Source: Neptuniibacter sp048548695 (GTDB taxonomy: Bacteria > Pseudomonadota > Gammaproteobacteria > Pseudomonadales > Balneatricaceae). From it: a stretch of DNA of 64,000 nucleotides. The first letter of the stretch is position 1, and each line of letters opens with the position of its first letter. Shown one piece after another: positions 43,873 through 53,974 of this stretch. The stretch lies in assembly GCF_048548695.1 (NCBI RefSeq), contig NZ_JBLYIF010000007.1, one strand, 5' to 3'. Made by a program: the position numbers and the translations under genes. Below the pieces are notes generated by a model. The model saw nothing but the letters and a program-made list of their open reading frames with translations. It was not told the DNA's origin and made no database searches.

Positions 43873-44703
43873 ATGAGTCAGCCAAGGCCGATCAAGGTCA
43901 TCGCCGTTACTGGGGGTAAAGGGGGGGTTGGTAAAACCAACGTCTCGGTTAACCTTGCCACTGCTATGGCTGAAATGGGGCATGAAACTGTATTGCTGGA
44001 TGCCGACCTGGGGTTGGCTAACGTTGATGTTTTGCTCGGCTTGCGGCCGAAAAAGAACATTTCCGATGTGCTGGATGGCAGTTGCAGTCTTGAAGATGTG
44101 ATGCTGCAGGCGGCGCCACGATTGCGCATTGTGCCAGCGGCATCGGGTACCCAAGAGATGACATCGCTGTCAGTGCATGAGCATGCTGAATTGATTCATG
44201 CTTTTAATTCCATTGCCGATAATCTGGATGTACTGATCGTTGATACTGCGGCGGGGATTTCCGACTCAGTTGTCAGTTTTGTCAGGGCGGCGCAAGAAGT
44301 GCTGGTTGTGGTGTGTGATGAACCGACATCCATCACCGATGCCTATGCGTTGATCAAGCTGTTAAACCGTGATTTTCAGATGATGCGGTTTAAGGTGCTG
44401 GCTAATATGGTGCTGACTGAGCAAGAAGGGCGCAACATGTTTAATAAGTTACTGACGGTAACCGACCGGTTTCTTGATGTGACCCTTCAATATGTAGGTT
44501 CAATCCCTTATGATGAGAGCGTACGCAAGGCTGTACAAAAGCAAGTGCCTGTTTTAAAAGCGTTTCCGAAGAGTAAAGTTGCACTTGCTTTCCGCCAGTT
44601 GGCCAATAAGGCTGACAGTTGGCCGGTACAGTCATTACCCCGGGGCCATCTCGAGTTTTTTGTTGAGCGGCTTGTCAGGGGTACGCCCCCATCGGATAGA
44701 TAA
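43873..44703 (+). CDS. fleN: Flagellar number regulator FleN (FlhG), MinD-like ATPase
   Basis: Limits flagella to one or few per pole by restraining FleQ and FlhF. The 276 residues show the deviant Walker A GGKGGVGKTNVSVNLA, switch motifs DADLGLANVDVLLG and VDTAAGISDSVVSF, and a C-terminal amphipathic stretch for membrane binding (PRGHLEFFVERLVRG). It is placed between flhF and fliA as in Pseudomonas. Confidence 0.97.
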   Translation: MSQPRPIKVIAVTGGKGGVGKTNVSVNLATAMAEMGHETVLLDADLGLANVDVLLGLRPKKNISDVLDGSCSLEDVMLQAAPRLRIVPAASGTQEMTSLSVHEHAELIHAFNSIADNLDVLIVDTAAGISDSVVSFVRAAQEVLVVVCDEPTSITDAYALIKLLNRDFQMMRFKVLANMVLTEQEGRNMFNKLLTVTDRFLDVTLQYVGSIPYDESVRKAVQKQVPVLKAFPKSKVALAFRQLANKADSWPVQSLPRGHLEFFVERLVRGTPPSDR

Positions 44704-44714
44704 ATAGAGGCAGT

Positions 44715-45425
44715 ATGTACGATCAGCTGCAATTGCAAACAGCCGACGAATTGATTGAGCGGTACGCTCCTTTAGTAAAGCGCATTGCCCATCATTTAAT
44801 GGCTCGTTTGCCTTCCACTGTATTGTTGGATGACCTGCTGCAGGCTGGAATGATTGGCCTGCTTGAAGCAGCAAAAAAATATGACACCTCCAAGGGTGCC
44901 AGTTTTGAAACCTATGCTGGAATTCGTATTCGTGGTTCCATCATAGATGAAGTGCGGCGCGGAGACTGGACGCCACGTTCGGTTCACCGTAATAGTCGCC
45001 GGGTGACTGAGGCGATTCATCAGCTTGAGGGGCGCTTAGGGCGCGATGCTTCTGATGCCGAGGTGGCTGCTGAAATGGATCTTAGCGTGGCTGAATATCA
45101 TCAGCTGCTTAAAGACTCCATGGAGAGCCGTCTGTTCAGCTTTGAAGAGATGACGGATCCCCGGGAAGATGGGCCATCAGAGTATGTGGCCAATGATGAT
45201 CCGGGTCCCAGTCGGCATTTTGAGCGTTCGTCATTTCAGGAAAACCTGTCAGCGGAAATTGCCAGACTGCCCGAACGTGAGCAGTTGGTATTGTCGCTGT
45301 ATTATGATGAAGAACTGAATCTCAAGGAGATTGGCCAGGTGCTCGGTGTGAGCGAGTCCAGGGTCAGTCAGATTCACAGTCAGGCAGCATTGCGATTGCG
45401 GTCCCGTCTGACGGAGTGGGGATAA
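44715..45425 (+). CDS. fliA: Flagellar sigma factor FliA (sigma-28)
   Basis: Directs late flagellar and chemotaxis transcription, with fliC as the clearest target in this window. The 236 residues show region 2 (HLMARLPSTVLLDDLLQAG followed by MIGLLEAAKKYD), the RGSIIDEVRRGDWTPRSVHR segment, region 3, and region 4 (LNLKEIGQVLGVSESRVSQI). It starts 11 bases after fleN. Confidence 0.98.
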   Translation: MYDQLQLQTADELIERYAPLVKRIAHHLMARLPSTVLLDDLLQAGMIGLLEAAKKYDTSKGASFETYAGIRIRGSIIDEVRRGDWTPRSVHRNSRRVTEAIHQLEGRLGRDASDAEVAAEMDLSVAEYHQLLKDSMESRLFSFEEMTDPREDGPSEYVANDDPGPSRHFERSSFQENLSAEIARLPEREQLVLSLYYDEELNLKEIGQVLGVSESRVSQIHSQAALRLRSRLTEWG

Positions 45426-45493
45426 GCTTGGCTACCGGAACCGAACCGGTGGTTGGATATATACAGAGTTGCGTAGCTTGAGGGGATTCTGTC

Positions 45494-45880
45494 TTGAAAA
45501 AAGACATCAAAATACTTGTGGTTGACGATTTTTCTACCATGAGACGTATCATCAAAAACTTGTTGCGGGACCTCGGTCTGACCAATGTTGAAGAGGCAGA
45601 TGACGGGCAGACCGCACTGCCGATATTGAAGCGTGGCGACATTGAGTTTCTGATCACCGACTGGAATATGCCAGGCATGACGGGCATTGAGTTGTTGAAA
45701 AATGTCCGGGAAGACCCGGCGTTGGCGCATATACCGGTTCTTATGGTGACGGCTGAAGCCAAGAAAGAGCAGATCATTGCAGCTGCACAGGCTGGCGTTA
45801 ACGGCTATGTGGTTAAACCTTTCACGGCTGCTGTGTTGAAAGAAAAAATCGATAAGATTTTTGAACGTCTGGGCAGCTAA
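45494..45880 (+). CDS. cheY: Chemotaxis response regulator CheY
   Basis: Single-domain receiver of 128 residues; when phosphorylated it binds FliM and changes motor direction. Acid pocket D11/D12 (VVDDFSTMRRIIKNLL), phospho-acceptor D56 (LITDWNMPGMTG), switch residues in VTAEAKKE, and the conserved lysine in VVKPFTAA. The start codon is TTG, preceded by GAGGGGAT, which may keep translation moderate. First gene of the chemotaxis run. Confidence 0.97.
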   Translation: MKKDIKILVVDDFSTMRRIIKNLLRDLGLTNVEEADDGQTALPILKRGDIEFLITDWNMPGMTGIELLKNVREDPALAHIPVLMVTAEAKKEQIIAAAQAGVNGYVVKPFTAAVLKEKIDKIFERLGS

Positions 45881-45893
45881 GAGGAGTAATCCC

Positions 45894-46691
45894 ATGGTCT
45901 CAGGCCCGGATGCACGGGGCGGCATCAGTCGCTTCGAAGAAGAATTACAAGAACATGCAGAGTCACTGGTTACGGCACTGAAAAGCGGCAACCTGGCTGA
46001 AGCCATGGATCTTATCCACCTATTGCATGAGTTTCGTCATAAAACCTTCTTCAGTGAAGTCGGTCACCTGACGCGGGCTCTGCATGAATCAATCAAAGCT
46101 TTCTCATCTGACATGGGCGGTGCGTTGGACACTGAGCAGGGAAATCTGCCTCAGGGTGCCGATGCTACCGAGCGCCTTAATTACGTCATTGACCTGTGTG
46201 AACGAACTGCTCATGACACCATGGACCGGGTGGACAGTGCCCTGAATATGGTTGATCAGCTTGATACGCAAAGCACTCGCTTTGCTGATTTGCTGTCACT
46301 GGTGGGTCAGTTAGAAGCAGAACACCAGGGCTTGCGTGGTGTTTATGATCGTACCTGCGCATTAAAAGAAGAATCTGAGCAGACGATCGAGACCTTGCGT
46401 ACCCAATTGACTGATATTGTGGTCTCGCAAAGTTATCAGGATATAACCGGCCAATTGATCCGCCGGGTTATTAATCTGGTCAGTAATGTTGAAACGCACC
46501 TCATCAGCCTGATGGACATGGCCGCGAAGGTGGAACGTCTGTCGGGTATCGAAACAGATACCGAAGAATCCGGGCAATCACGTAAAAAAGATCCGATCCA
46601 GGCAGAAGGCCCTCAAATTCGCAAGGATGGGGCCGATATAGTCAGCGGACAAGACGAAGTAGACGATCTTTTATCCAGCCTGGGTTTTTAA
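45894..46691 (+). CDS. cheZ: CheY phosphatase CheZ
   Basis: Speeds loss of phosphate from CheY. The 265 residues are mostly helical. The catalytic glutamine is about residue 182 in SQSYQDITGQLIRRVI. The extreme C-terminus DEVDDLLSSLGF is the CheY-binding tail. The ATG at 45894 is chosen because AAGAGGAGT lies just before it; an in-frame start 33 bases upstream would overlap cheY. Confidence 0.96.
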   Translation: MVSGPDARGGISRFEEELQEHAESLVTALKSGNLAEAMDLIHLLHEFRHKTFFSEVGHLTRALHESIKAFSSDMGGALDTEQGNLPQGADATERLNYVIDLCERTAHDTMDRVDSALNMVDQLDTQSTRFADLLSLVGQLEAEHQGLRGVYDRTCALKEESEQTIETLRTQLTDIVVSQSYQDITGQLIRRVINLVSNVETHLISLMDMAAKVERLSGIETDTEESGQSRKKDPIQAEGPQIRKDGADIVSGQDEVDDLLSSLGF

Positions 46692-46703
46692 GAGGAGTGC
46701 CCT

Positions 46704-48800
46704 ATGAGTTTGGATGTAGACCAGGAAATCCTAGGTGATTTTCTCGTCGAAGCCGGGGAGATTCTGGAACAGCTATCTGAACAGCTAGTTGATCTGGAAC
46801 AGTCACCGGGTGACACCGACCTGCTCAATGCTATCTTCCGCGGTTTTCATACCGTCAAGGGTGGTGCTGGTTTTCTGCAGCTTGAGGCGATGGTGGAGTG
46901 CTGCCATACCGCCGAAAACCTGTTCGATATGTTGCGTAATGGTGAGATCAGCGTCACGCCTGAATTAATGGATGTTGTGCTTCAGGCGCTCGATGCGCTG
47001 AACTTAATGTTCGAATCGGTGCATGCCGGTGAAGACCCCCAACAGGCTGATCCCCAGTTAATTGCGACCCTCGGCGCTTTTGCCGCAGGTCAGGCCCCGG
47101 CGGCTTCGTCAGCCCCGGCAAGTGCTCCTCCGGTAGCTGAAACCTCAGCGGCTGCGGCTGAACAGGCAACCATGCCGACTGACGATTTTGGCTCTCCTGG
47201 CGACGAATTTGAGATGTTGCTGAACGACATGGGGGCGCCCACTGAGAGTGCGCCTGTGGTTGAAGCCGGTGGCGATGAGCTGATTACTGAAGATGAATTC
47301 GAAGCCTTGCTCGATCAGTTGCATGGTGCTGGCAAAGCGCCTGTCGCAGTGGCTGAAAACAGTGCTCCGGCTGCTGCACCAACCCCAGAAGCAAACGCTG
47401 AACCGGCGCCAGCCACTGCTGCCACTAATGATTTAATCACTGATGATGAATTTGAGTCTTTGCTGGATGACCTGCAGGCTCAAGGCAAAGGAGCATTCTC
47501 TCCCGCTCCTCCAGAGCCAGTCGCTGCTCCTGTTGCCGCTCCCGTTAAACCAAAATTGCCGGAACATGCCGAGCTGGCACCGAAGAAAACCGAGCCGGCT
47601 AAACCTCCTGTATCCGGTGGACATGCTAAACCCGCGGCTGAGAGTAATGTACGGGTAGATACCCGGTTGCTCGATAAAATCATGAATATGGTGGGTGAAC
47701 TGGTGTTAGTACGTAACCGGCTGGTAAGGCTGGGAGTACGGCATGAAGATGAAGCCATGGGTAAAGCCCTCGGTACGCTGGATATGGTGACAGCCGATCT
47801 GCAGATGTCGGTGATGAAAACCCGTATGCAGCCGGTGAAAAAAGTTTTTGGTCGCTTCCCGCGGTTGATCCGTGACTTGTCGCGTAACTTGAAAAAAGAA
47901 GTGCAACTTGAGTTGCGTGGCGAAGAGACTGACCTGGATAAAAATCTGGTTGAAGCACTGGCCGATCCGTTGATTCACCTAGTACGAAATTCGGTAGACC
48001 ATGGTATTGAGTCACCGGAGGTTCGTGAATCACAAGGCAAGCCTCGTGAGGGACACGTGCTGCTGTCGGCCGAGCAGGAAGGGGATCATATCCTGCTGGT
48101 GATTCAGGATGATGGTGCCGGTATGGACCCGGAAAAACTCCGTAAACTGGCGATACAACGCGGCATGATGGATTCTGAAGCCGCCATGCGTCTGACGGAT
48201 CAGGAGTGTTTTAACCTGATCTTTGCGGCTGGCTTCTCAACTAAACAGGAAATCTCTGACGTCTCGGGTCGTGGTGTCGGCATGGATGTGGTGAAAACTA
48301 AAATCACCCAGCTGAACGGCACGCTGAGTATTGATTCTGTGCTGGGACAAGGGACGCGCATCGCAATTCAGGTGCCGCTGACATTGGCCATCATGCCGAC
48401 CTTGATGGTGATTCTTGAGCAGCAGGCGTTTGCCTTGCCGCTGGTTAATGTGAATGAGATCTTCAATCTGGATCTGACTAAAACCAACACGGTTGATGGT
48501 CAGCAGGTGATTATTGTTCGTGACCAGGCGTTGCCACTGTTCCATCTTAAACGTTGGCTGATCGATGGCCAGCAGTGTGCTGAAATTCCTCCGCAGGGAC
48601 ATGTGGTTATTGTCACTGTCGGTACTCAACGGGTTGGTTTTATTGTCGACCAACTGGTGGGTCAGGAAGAGGTGGTGATCAAGCCGCTGGGCAGTATTCT
48701 GCATGGTACTCCCGGCCTTTCCGGGGCAACCATCACGGGTGACGGGCGCATTGCATTGATTCTGGATATTCCGAATCTGCTTAAACGCTATGCCTCCTGA
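46704..48800 (+). CDS. cheA: Chemotaxis histidine kinase CheA
   Basis: Kinase that feeds CheY and CheB. The 698 residues: P1 with H49 (FRGFHTVKGGAGFLQL); a long Ala/Pro/Glu-rich linker (about 125-315) in place of a clear P2 domain; P3 dimerisation (VRVDTRLLDKIMNMVGELVLVRNRL); P4 ATPase (LVRNSVDHGIESPEVR, DDGAGMDPEK, SGRGVGMDVV); and P5 CheW-like to the end. Three short strings in the linker, DEFEMLL, DEFEALL and DEFESLL (residues 167, 197, 248 onward), look like CheY-binding peptides and may do the job of P2. Confidence 0.97.
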   Translation: MSLDVDQEILGDFLVEAGEILEQLSEQLVDLEQSPGDTDLLNAIFRGFHTVKGGAGFLQLEAMVECCHTAENLFDMLRNGEISVTPELMDVVLQALDALNLMFESVHAGEDPQQADPQLIATLGAFAAGQAPAASSAPASAPPVAETSAAAAEQATMPTDDFGSPGDEFEMLLNDMGAPTESAPVVEAGGDELITEDEFEALLDQLHGAGKAPVAVAENSAPAAAPTPEANAEPAPATAATNDLITDDEFESLLDDLQAQGKGAFSPAPPEPVAAPVAAPVKPKLPEHAELAPKKTEPAKPPVSGGHAKPAAESNVRVDTRLLDKIMNMVGELVLVRNRLVRLGVRHEDEAMGKALGTLDMVTADLQMSVMKTRMQPVKKVFGRFPRLIRDLSRNLKKEVQLELRGEETDLDKNLVEALADPLIHLVRNSVDHGIESPEVRESQGKPREGHVLLSAEQEGDHILLVIQDDGAGMDPEKLRKLAIQRGMMDSEAAMRLTDQECFNLIFAAGFSTKQEISDVSGRGVGMDVVKTKITQLNGTLSIDSVLGQGTRIAIQVPLTLAIMPTLMVILEQQAFALPLVNVNEIFNLDLTKTNTVDGQQVIIVRDQALPLFHLKRWLIDGQQCAEIPPQGHVVIVTVGTQRVGFIVDQLVGQEEVVIKPLGSILHGTPGLSGATITGDGRIALILDIPNLLKRYAS

Positions 48801-48821
48801 GGCTGATCACACGAGGCGGAT

Positions 48822-49904
48822 ATGCCGTTAAGGGTACTCATCGTTGATGACTCCGTTTTTTTTCGTAACCGTATTAGTGATCTGCTAGCGGGTGACAGTC
48901 GCCTGCTGGTTGTTGGTCGCGCTCAAGACGGCCGGGAAGCGGTTGATCTGGCCCGACAGCTTAATCCCGATGTAATCACCATGGATGTCGAGATGCCTGG
49001 CATGAATGGCATTGAAGCGGTCAGGCTGATTATGCGAGAGTCGCCGACCAATATCCTGATGTTATCCTCCCTAACCCAAGAAGGTGCTCAGGTCACGCTG
49101 CAGGCACTGGACGCGGGTGCCATCGATTTCCTGTCCAAGGATATGCGGGCCTGGATGGATCGTTCTGAGTCACTCAAACGCCAGCTATGCGACAAAATTG
49201 TTGAGATTGGTCAGCATAAACAGCGGCCGCGCAGCAGTATCTTTGGTCGTCAACCGGGCAGCACTGGTAAAACCATGGTGTTTCGCGGTGATGATGCACC
49301 TGTCTCGGAATCGAAAAAACCGCTGGCGCGGGGTGCGCCAGGCAGTCTGGTGGTGATTGGTGCCTCTACTGGTGGTCCGGTGGCCTTGCAGCAGGTGTTG
49401 ATGTCTCTATCAGCCGATTTTCCCTATCCGATCTTATTGGTGCAGCATATGCCCAATACCTTCACACCGGTGTTTGCCAAGCGACTCAATCAGTTATGTC
49501 GCATCGAGGTGCGCGAAGCGGTAGATGGCGACCTGTTGAAGCCAGGGGTGGCATTGCTGGCACCGGGCGGAAAACAGATGATTATTGATCCACGCAGTCG
49601 AGACCGAGTGCATATTCTGCCAGGTGACGAACGGTTAAATTACAAGCCCAGCGTTGATGTGACCTATGGCTCTGCGGCACGTACCTTTGGTTCCAGGGTG
49701 TTGGCTATTATTATGACCGGTATGGGAGCCGATGGTTGTGAGGGTGCTCGTTTGTTGAAACAGGCGGGCGCACATATCTGGGCGCAAAATAAAGACAGTT
49801 GTACGATTTACGGGATGCCTCAAGCGGTGGTGAATGCGGGGCTGGCGGATAAGGTCCTGGATCTGGAAGAAGTCGGTCCATTATTAGCGCAGAGCAGGGT
49901 GTAA
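48822..49904 (+). CDS. cheB: Chemotaxis methylesterase CheB
   Basis: Removes methyl groups from chemoreceptors. The 360 residues have a receiver domain with D55 (VITMDVEMPGMNG), a linker, and the esterase domain with catalytic Ser in GASTGGPVALQQVL, His in LLVQHMPNTFTPVFAKRL, and Asp in MTGMGADGCEGARLL. No cheR is present in the window. Confidence 0.97.
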   Translation: MPLRVLIVDDSVFFRNRISDLLAGDSRLLVVGRAQDGREAVDLARQLNPDVITMDVEMPGMNGIEAVRLIMRESPTNILMLSSLTQEGAQVTLQALDAGAIDFLSKDMRAWMDRSESLKRQLCDKIVEIGQHKQRPRSSIFGRQPGSTGKTMVFRGDDAPVSESKKPLARGAPGSLVVIGASTGGPVALQQVLMSLSADFPYPILLVQHMPNTFTPVFAKRLNQLCRIEVREAVDGDLLKPGVALLAPGGKQMIIDPRSRDRVHILPGDERLNYKPSVDVTYGSAARTFGSRVLAIIMTGMGADGCEGARLLKQAGAHIWAQNKDSCTIYGMPQAVVNAGLADKVLDLEEVGPLLAQSRV

Positions 49905-49905
49905 A

Positions 49906-50649
49906 ATGGGTTTTTCAGCTATTTTTGGTGTGATTCTGGCGCTCTCCTCCGTTGGTGTTGCGCACTATCTGGATGGTGGTTATCTCAGAGAACTGGTCAA
50001 TCTACCTGCAGCAACCATTGTGCTTGGCGGTACCTTGGCTGCGGCGTTCATTCAGTTCCGAAGCGCTGATGTGCGCCGGGCGGCGGTGTTGCTGCGTTGG
50101 GCATTCAGCCATGGTCGCCAGCCACACAAGGAAACGTTGGAGAGTATTTTGCGCTGGTGCGTGATTGCCCGGCGCAAAGGGTTGCTTGGCCTTGAAGCAG
50201 AAGCTGAAAAGCTGTCGGATGAGTTCATTAAAAGTGGTTTGCAGTTATTGGCGGACGGTAAAGGCCGTGACAACCTCCGTAGTACTCTGGAAGTTGATAT
50301 GGTCATGCAGGAGCAGCGTGATCTGCAGGCTGCACGTGTGATTGAAAGTATGGGTGGTTATGCCCCGACCATGGGTATTATTGGTGCGGTACTGGGTTTG
50401 ATTCATGTCATGGGCAACCTGTCTGACCCGGAAAGTCTTGGCCGGGGTATTGCTACTGCCTTTGTCGCAACCGTGTATGGTATTGGTCTGGCGAACCTGT
50501 TATTGCTGCCTATTGGTAATAAGATCAAAGACTTGGTGCAAGCACGTTACCGCCATCAGGAAATGGTACTGGAAGGCCTGATGCTGATTGCTGACGGACA
50601 TGGACCTAAAGCGATTCAGCAGCGCTTGCAGGGGTACTTGGGAGGGTAA
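49906..50649 (+). CDS. motC: Flagellar stator protein MotC (MotA-like)
   Basis: Proton-channel stator subunit of a second stator set, as in Pseudomonas. The 247 residues have four membrane helices in the MotA pattern. The start is GFSAIFGVILALSSVGVAHYLDGG; the last two helices lie in GGYAPTMGIIGAVLGLIHVM and GRGIATAFVATVYGIGLANL. The cytoplasmic loop carries charged residues for contact with FliG. Its place between cheB and motD identifies it as MotC. Confidence 0.94.
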   Translation: MGFSAIFGVILALSSVGVAHYLDGGYLRELVNLPAATIVLGGTLAAAFIQFRSADVRRAAVLLRWAFSHGRQPHKETLESILRWCVIARRKGLLGLEAEAEKLSDEFIKSGLQLLADGKGRDNLRSTLEVDMVMQEQRDLQAARVIESMGGYAPTMGIIGAVLGLIHVMGNLSDPESLGRGIATAFVATVYGIGLANLLLLPIGNKIKDLVQARYRHQEMVLEGLMLIADGHGPKAIQQRLQGYLGG

Positions 50650-50652
50650 CGC

Positions 50653-51579
50653 ATGCCACGACGACATGCCCAACAAGATGTTGTACGTAATGATCGCTGG
50701 ATCCTCTCCTACGCGGACTTTATTACCCTGCTGTTTGCGTTTTTTGTAGTGATGTATGCCATTTCATCCGTCAATGAAGATAAATACCGAAGTTTGTCGG
50801 AGGCGCTGACCGGTATTTTTATCGGCCTGGATGATTCCGGGGAGCGCCCCGATACTGGCGAAGGCCATAATTTACGTGGCTTAGGTCTGTTTATGGGCGG
50901 CACCACGGACAATGATGCGCCCCGTGTAACCCTGGCACCGCCGAATCAGACTGAAACTCTGACCATGGAAGCCCTGAAACAAGCACTCCAGGTGAACTTC
51001 TCTCAGCCGATTTCGGCCGGGACGATGACCGTGACCGGCGATGATTTGTGGATAGCTATTGAGTTACGCTCCAGTGAGTTGTTTGAGTCAGGTGGTGCTC
51101 TGCCTAATGAGCTTGCTGACCGGTTACTGGAACCTCTGGCACAGTTTCTCAATGGCAGTAACAACCCAGTACATGTTGAAGGTTTTACGGATAATCGGCC
51201 GTTGGCCAGTAATCAGTTCCCCTCTAATTGGGAATTGTCTGCTGCCCGTGCTGCGGCCGTAGTAAGGTTATTGGCGCAATTTGGGGTTGAGCCGGAGCGC
51301 CTGGCAGCCGTGGGTTATGGGGAATACCAGCCAGCCTATAGCAACCGTACTCCGCGAGGCCAGCAGTTAAACCGCCGCGTGGTGATTGTGATATCACGGG
51401 ATGAGAAGGTTCGGCGAATGGTGACGGCTTTTGGTAGTCAGAATGTCAGCTCAGATGCTATCTCTACGTTATTTTCTGAATCTGAAGCCGCGTCAGAACC
51501 GGAAGTAGAGCAGGTTAATAAAGCTGATGGTGGCGTTCTATTCAGGCAGGCAGAGCCTGATTCAGCAGGAGATAGATAA
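50653..51579 (+). CDS. motD: Flagellar stator protein MotD (MotB-like)
   Basis: Partner of MotC that anchors the stator to peptidoglycan. The 308 residues have one N-terminal helix with the essential proton-binding D22 (YADFITLLFAFFVVMYA) and a periplasmic OmpA-like domain (VEGFTDNRPLASNQFPSNWE, LSAARAAAVVRLLAQFGV, NRRVVI). The acidic C-terminal tail is extended compared with the core OmpA fold. Confidence 0.95.
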   Translation: MPRRHAQQDVVRNDRWILSYADFITLLFAFFVVMYAISSVNEDKYRSLSEALTGIFIGLDDSGERPDTGEGHNLRGLGLFMGGTTDNDAPRVTLAPPNQTETLTMEALKQALQVNFSQPISAGTMTVTGDDLWIAIELRSSELFESGGALPNELADRLLEPLAQFLNGSNNPVHVEGFTDNRPLASNQFPSNWELSAARAAAVVRLLAQFGVEPERLAAVGYGEYQPAYSNRTPRGQQLNRRVVIVISRDEKVRRMVTAFGSQNVSSDAISTLFSESEAASEPEVEQVNKADGGVLFRQAEPDSAGDR

Positions 51580-51582
51580 GCA

Positions 51583-52364
51583 ATGCGTGTTTGGGCAGTT
51601 GCCAATCAGAAAGGGGGGGTAGGTAAAACCACTACAGTGGTTAGCCTGGCTGGGTTACTGGCCGAGGTTGGCTACAAGGTTTTGCTGATTGATCTGGATC
51701 CGCATGGCTCCCTGACCAGTTATTTTGGATATGATCCTGATGAAGTAGAGCTTTCCGTATACGATCTGCTCAGTGGCGATGTGCCGGTAACGCCGGAAGG
51801 GATCAGCGGCCTGCTGTGCAAAACCAGCCATGACGGAATTCAAATGCTGCCATCATCGACTGCCCTGGCAACGCTGGAGCGTAAGGCGGTGACCAGTCAG
51901 GGTATGGGACTGATGATTTCCCGAGCCCTGAAACAGGTCAATGACCAATTTGATTATGTCTTAATTGATAGCCCACCGATTCTGGGTGTATTGATGGTGA
52001 ATGCGCTGGCAGCTTGTCAGCATTTGCTGGTGCCGGTACAGACCGAATTCCTGGCTCTCAAAGGGCTTGAGCGCATGCTACGCACCATTCATATGATCAA
52101 TCGTGCGCGCAAGAATAAATTGCAGTACACCATTATCCCTACCTTCTATGATCGCCGGACACAGGCTTCAGTCATGAGTCTGCGTGAGTTGCATAACCTG
52201 TATCCGCATGAGATTTCCAATACCGTTGTTCCGGTTGATACCAAGTTTCGTAACGCCAGTATCCGTGGAATTGTGCCGTCAGATCTGGATACCAGCAGCC
52301 GTGGAGTGAATGCCTATGCGCGTTTACTGCGCACTCTGTTGGAGCAGCAGAAACTGGAGGCGGT

Positions 52365-52368
<4 letters not shown>
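51583..52368 (+). CDS. parC: ParA-type ATPase ParC, chemotaxis array positioning
   Basis: ParA/Soj-like ATPase of 261 residues with Walker A KGGVGKTTTVVSLAGLLAE, LIDLDPHGSLTSYFG, and the switch motif LIDSPPILGVLMVNAL. In Vibrio and Pseudomonas the ParC protein places chemosensory arrays at the pole through ParP. The gene is followed by a ParP-like gene whose start overlaps its stop (ATGA), which fits this role better than chromosome segregation. Confidence 0.9.
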
Positions 52369-53232
<864 letters not shown>

Positions 53233-53260
53233 CTCGACCAAAACAAAGAAGGCATAACAG

Positions 53261-53665
53261 GTGAGTTCTGATTGGTTAATACCGCTATTCAGCGCCAGTA
53301 TCCTGGTCATTGGCTTGGTGTGCCTGGTGCTGTTTTTACGCCTTCGCAAATATGTCCAGCAGCAGAAGGCGTTGATTAACGTCCTGCGCAATGAGCTGCA
53401 TGCTATGACCAATAGCTCTATTGGTATGGGGCGTCGTTTGCAAGATGTCGAGAAAAAGCTCAACGTCACCGCCAGCAAGCAGCAGGAACTGGAAAACCGC
53501 GATCCTGATGCTGTGGCCTATAATCAAGCAGCGCGCCTGATGCAGATGGGAGCCAATGTGGAGGATCTGGTACGGGATTGTGGCATTGGCCGACCTGAGG
53601 CGGAACTCATGGCGCTACTGCATCGTGAACTGCATGCCGATCGCGCCATCGGGCGTGATAGCTGA
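53261..53665 (+). CDS. DUF2802 family membrane protein
   Basis: A 134-residue protein with one N-terminal membrane helix (LIPLFSASILVIGLVCLVLFL), a coiled-coil middle (YVQQQKALINVLRNELHAM) and a C-terminal helix-turn-helix-like segment (LMQMGANVEDLVRDCGIGRP). A gene of this type closes the chemotaxis locus in Pseudomonas, but its function is not known. The start is GTG. In Pseudomonas a cheW gene precedes it; here parP does. Its stop codon abuts that of the convergent flhX-like gene with no base between them. Confidence 0.85.
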   Translation: MSSDWLIPLFSASILVIGLVCLVLFLRLRKYVQQQKALINVLRNELHAMTNSSIGMGRRLQDVEKKLNVTASKQQELENRDPDAVAYNQAARLMQMGANVEDLVRDCGIGRPEAELMALLHRELHADRAIGRDS

Positions 53666-53974
53666 TCAGGGCTTCTTCTCACCGCTCAGTTGATTGATAT
53701 CGATCTGTTTCAGACTGTAGGCAAACGCAATGACTTCAGCGATCGCACGGTAAAGTGCCTCCGGGATTTCATCTCCCAGTTCAAGCCTGACCAGTACTTC
53801 AACCAGCTCCGGGCTTTCATGGATATGAATTTCGTTCTCTTCCGCCAGACGAATGATCTGGTCGGCAATCTCGCCCATGCCCTTGGCTAGCACTAATGGG
53901 GCACGGCCCTGCTCCCGGTCATATTTAAGGGCGACAGCTTTCTGAACTTGATCGGGTGGGTTATCTTGCTTCAT
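53666..53974 (-). CDS. FlhB C-terminal-domain-like protein (FlhX/YlqH type)
   Basis: A 102-residue soluble protein that aligns with the last part of FlhB, just after its cleavage site: AVALKYDREQGRAPLVLAKG here against AVAIRYDAENRNAPIVVAKG in the FlhB of this window. It lacks membrane helices and the NPTH motif (it reads DQVQKAVALKYD), so it resembles an already cleaved FlhB fragment. Such proteins can stand in for the cleaved FlhB part in some bacteria. It overlaps the second FliK-like gene by 4 bases and is presumably made with it. Confidence 0.9.
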   Translation of the reverse strand: MKQDNPPDQVQKAVALKYDREQGRAPLVLAKGMGEIADQIIRLAEENEIHIHESPELVEVLVRLELGDEIPEALYRAIAEVIAFAYSLKQIDINQLSGEKKP

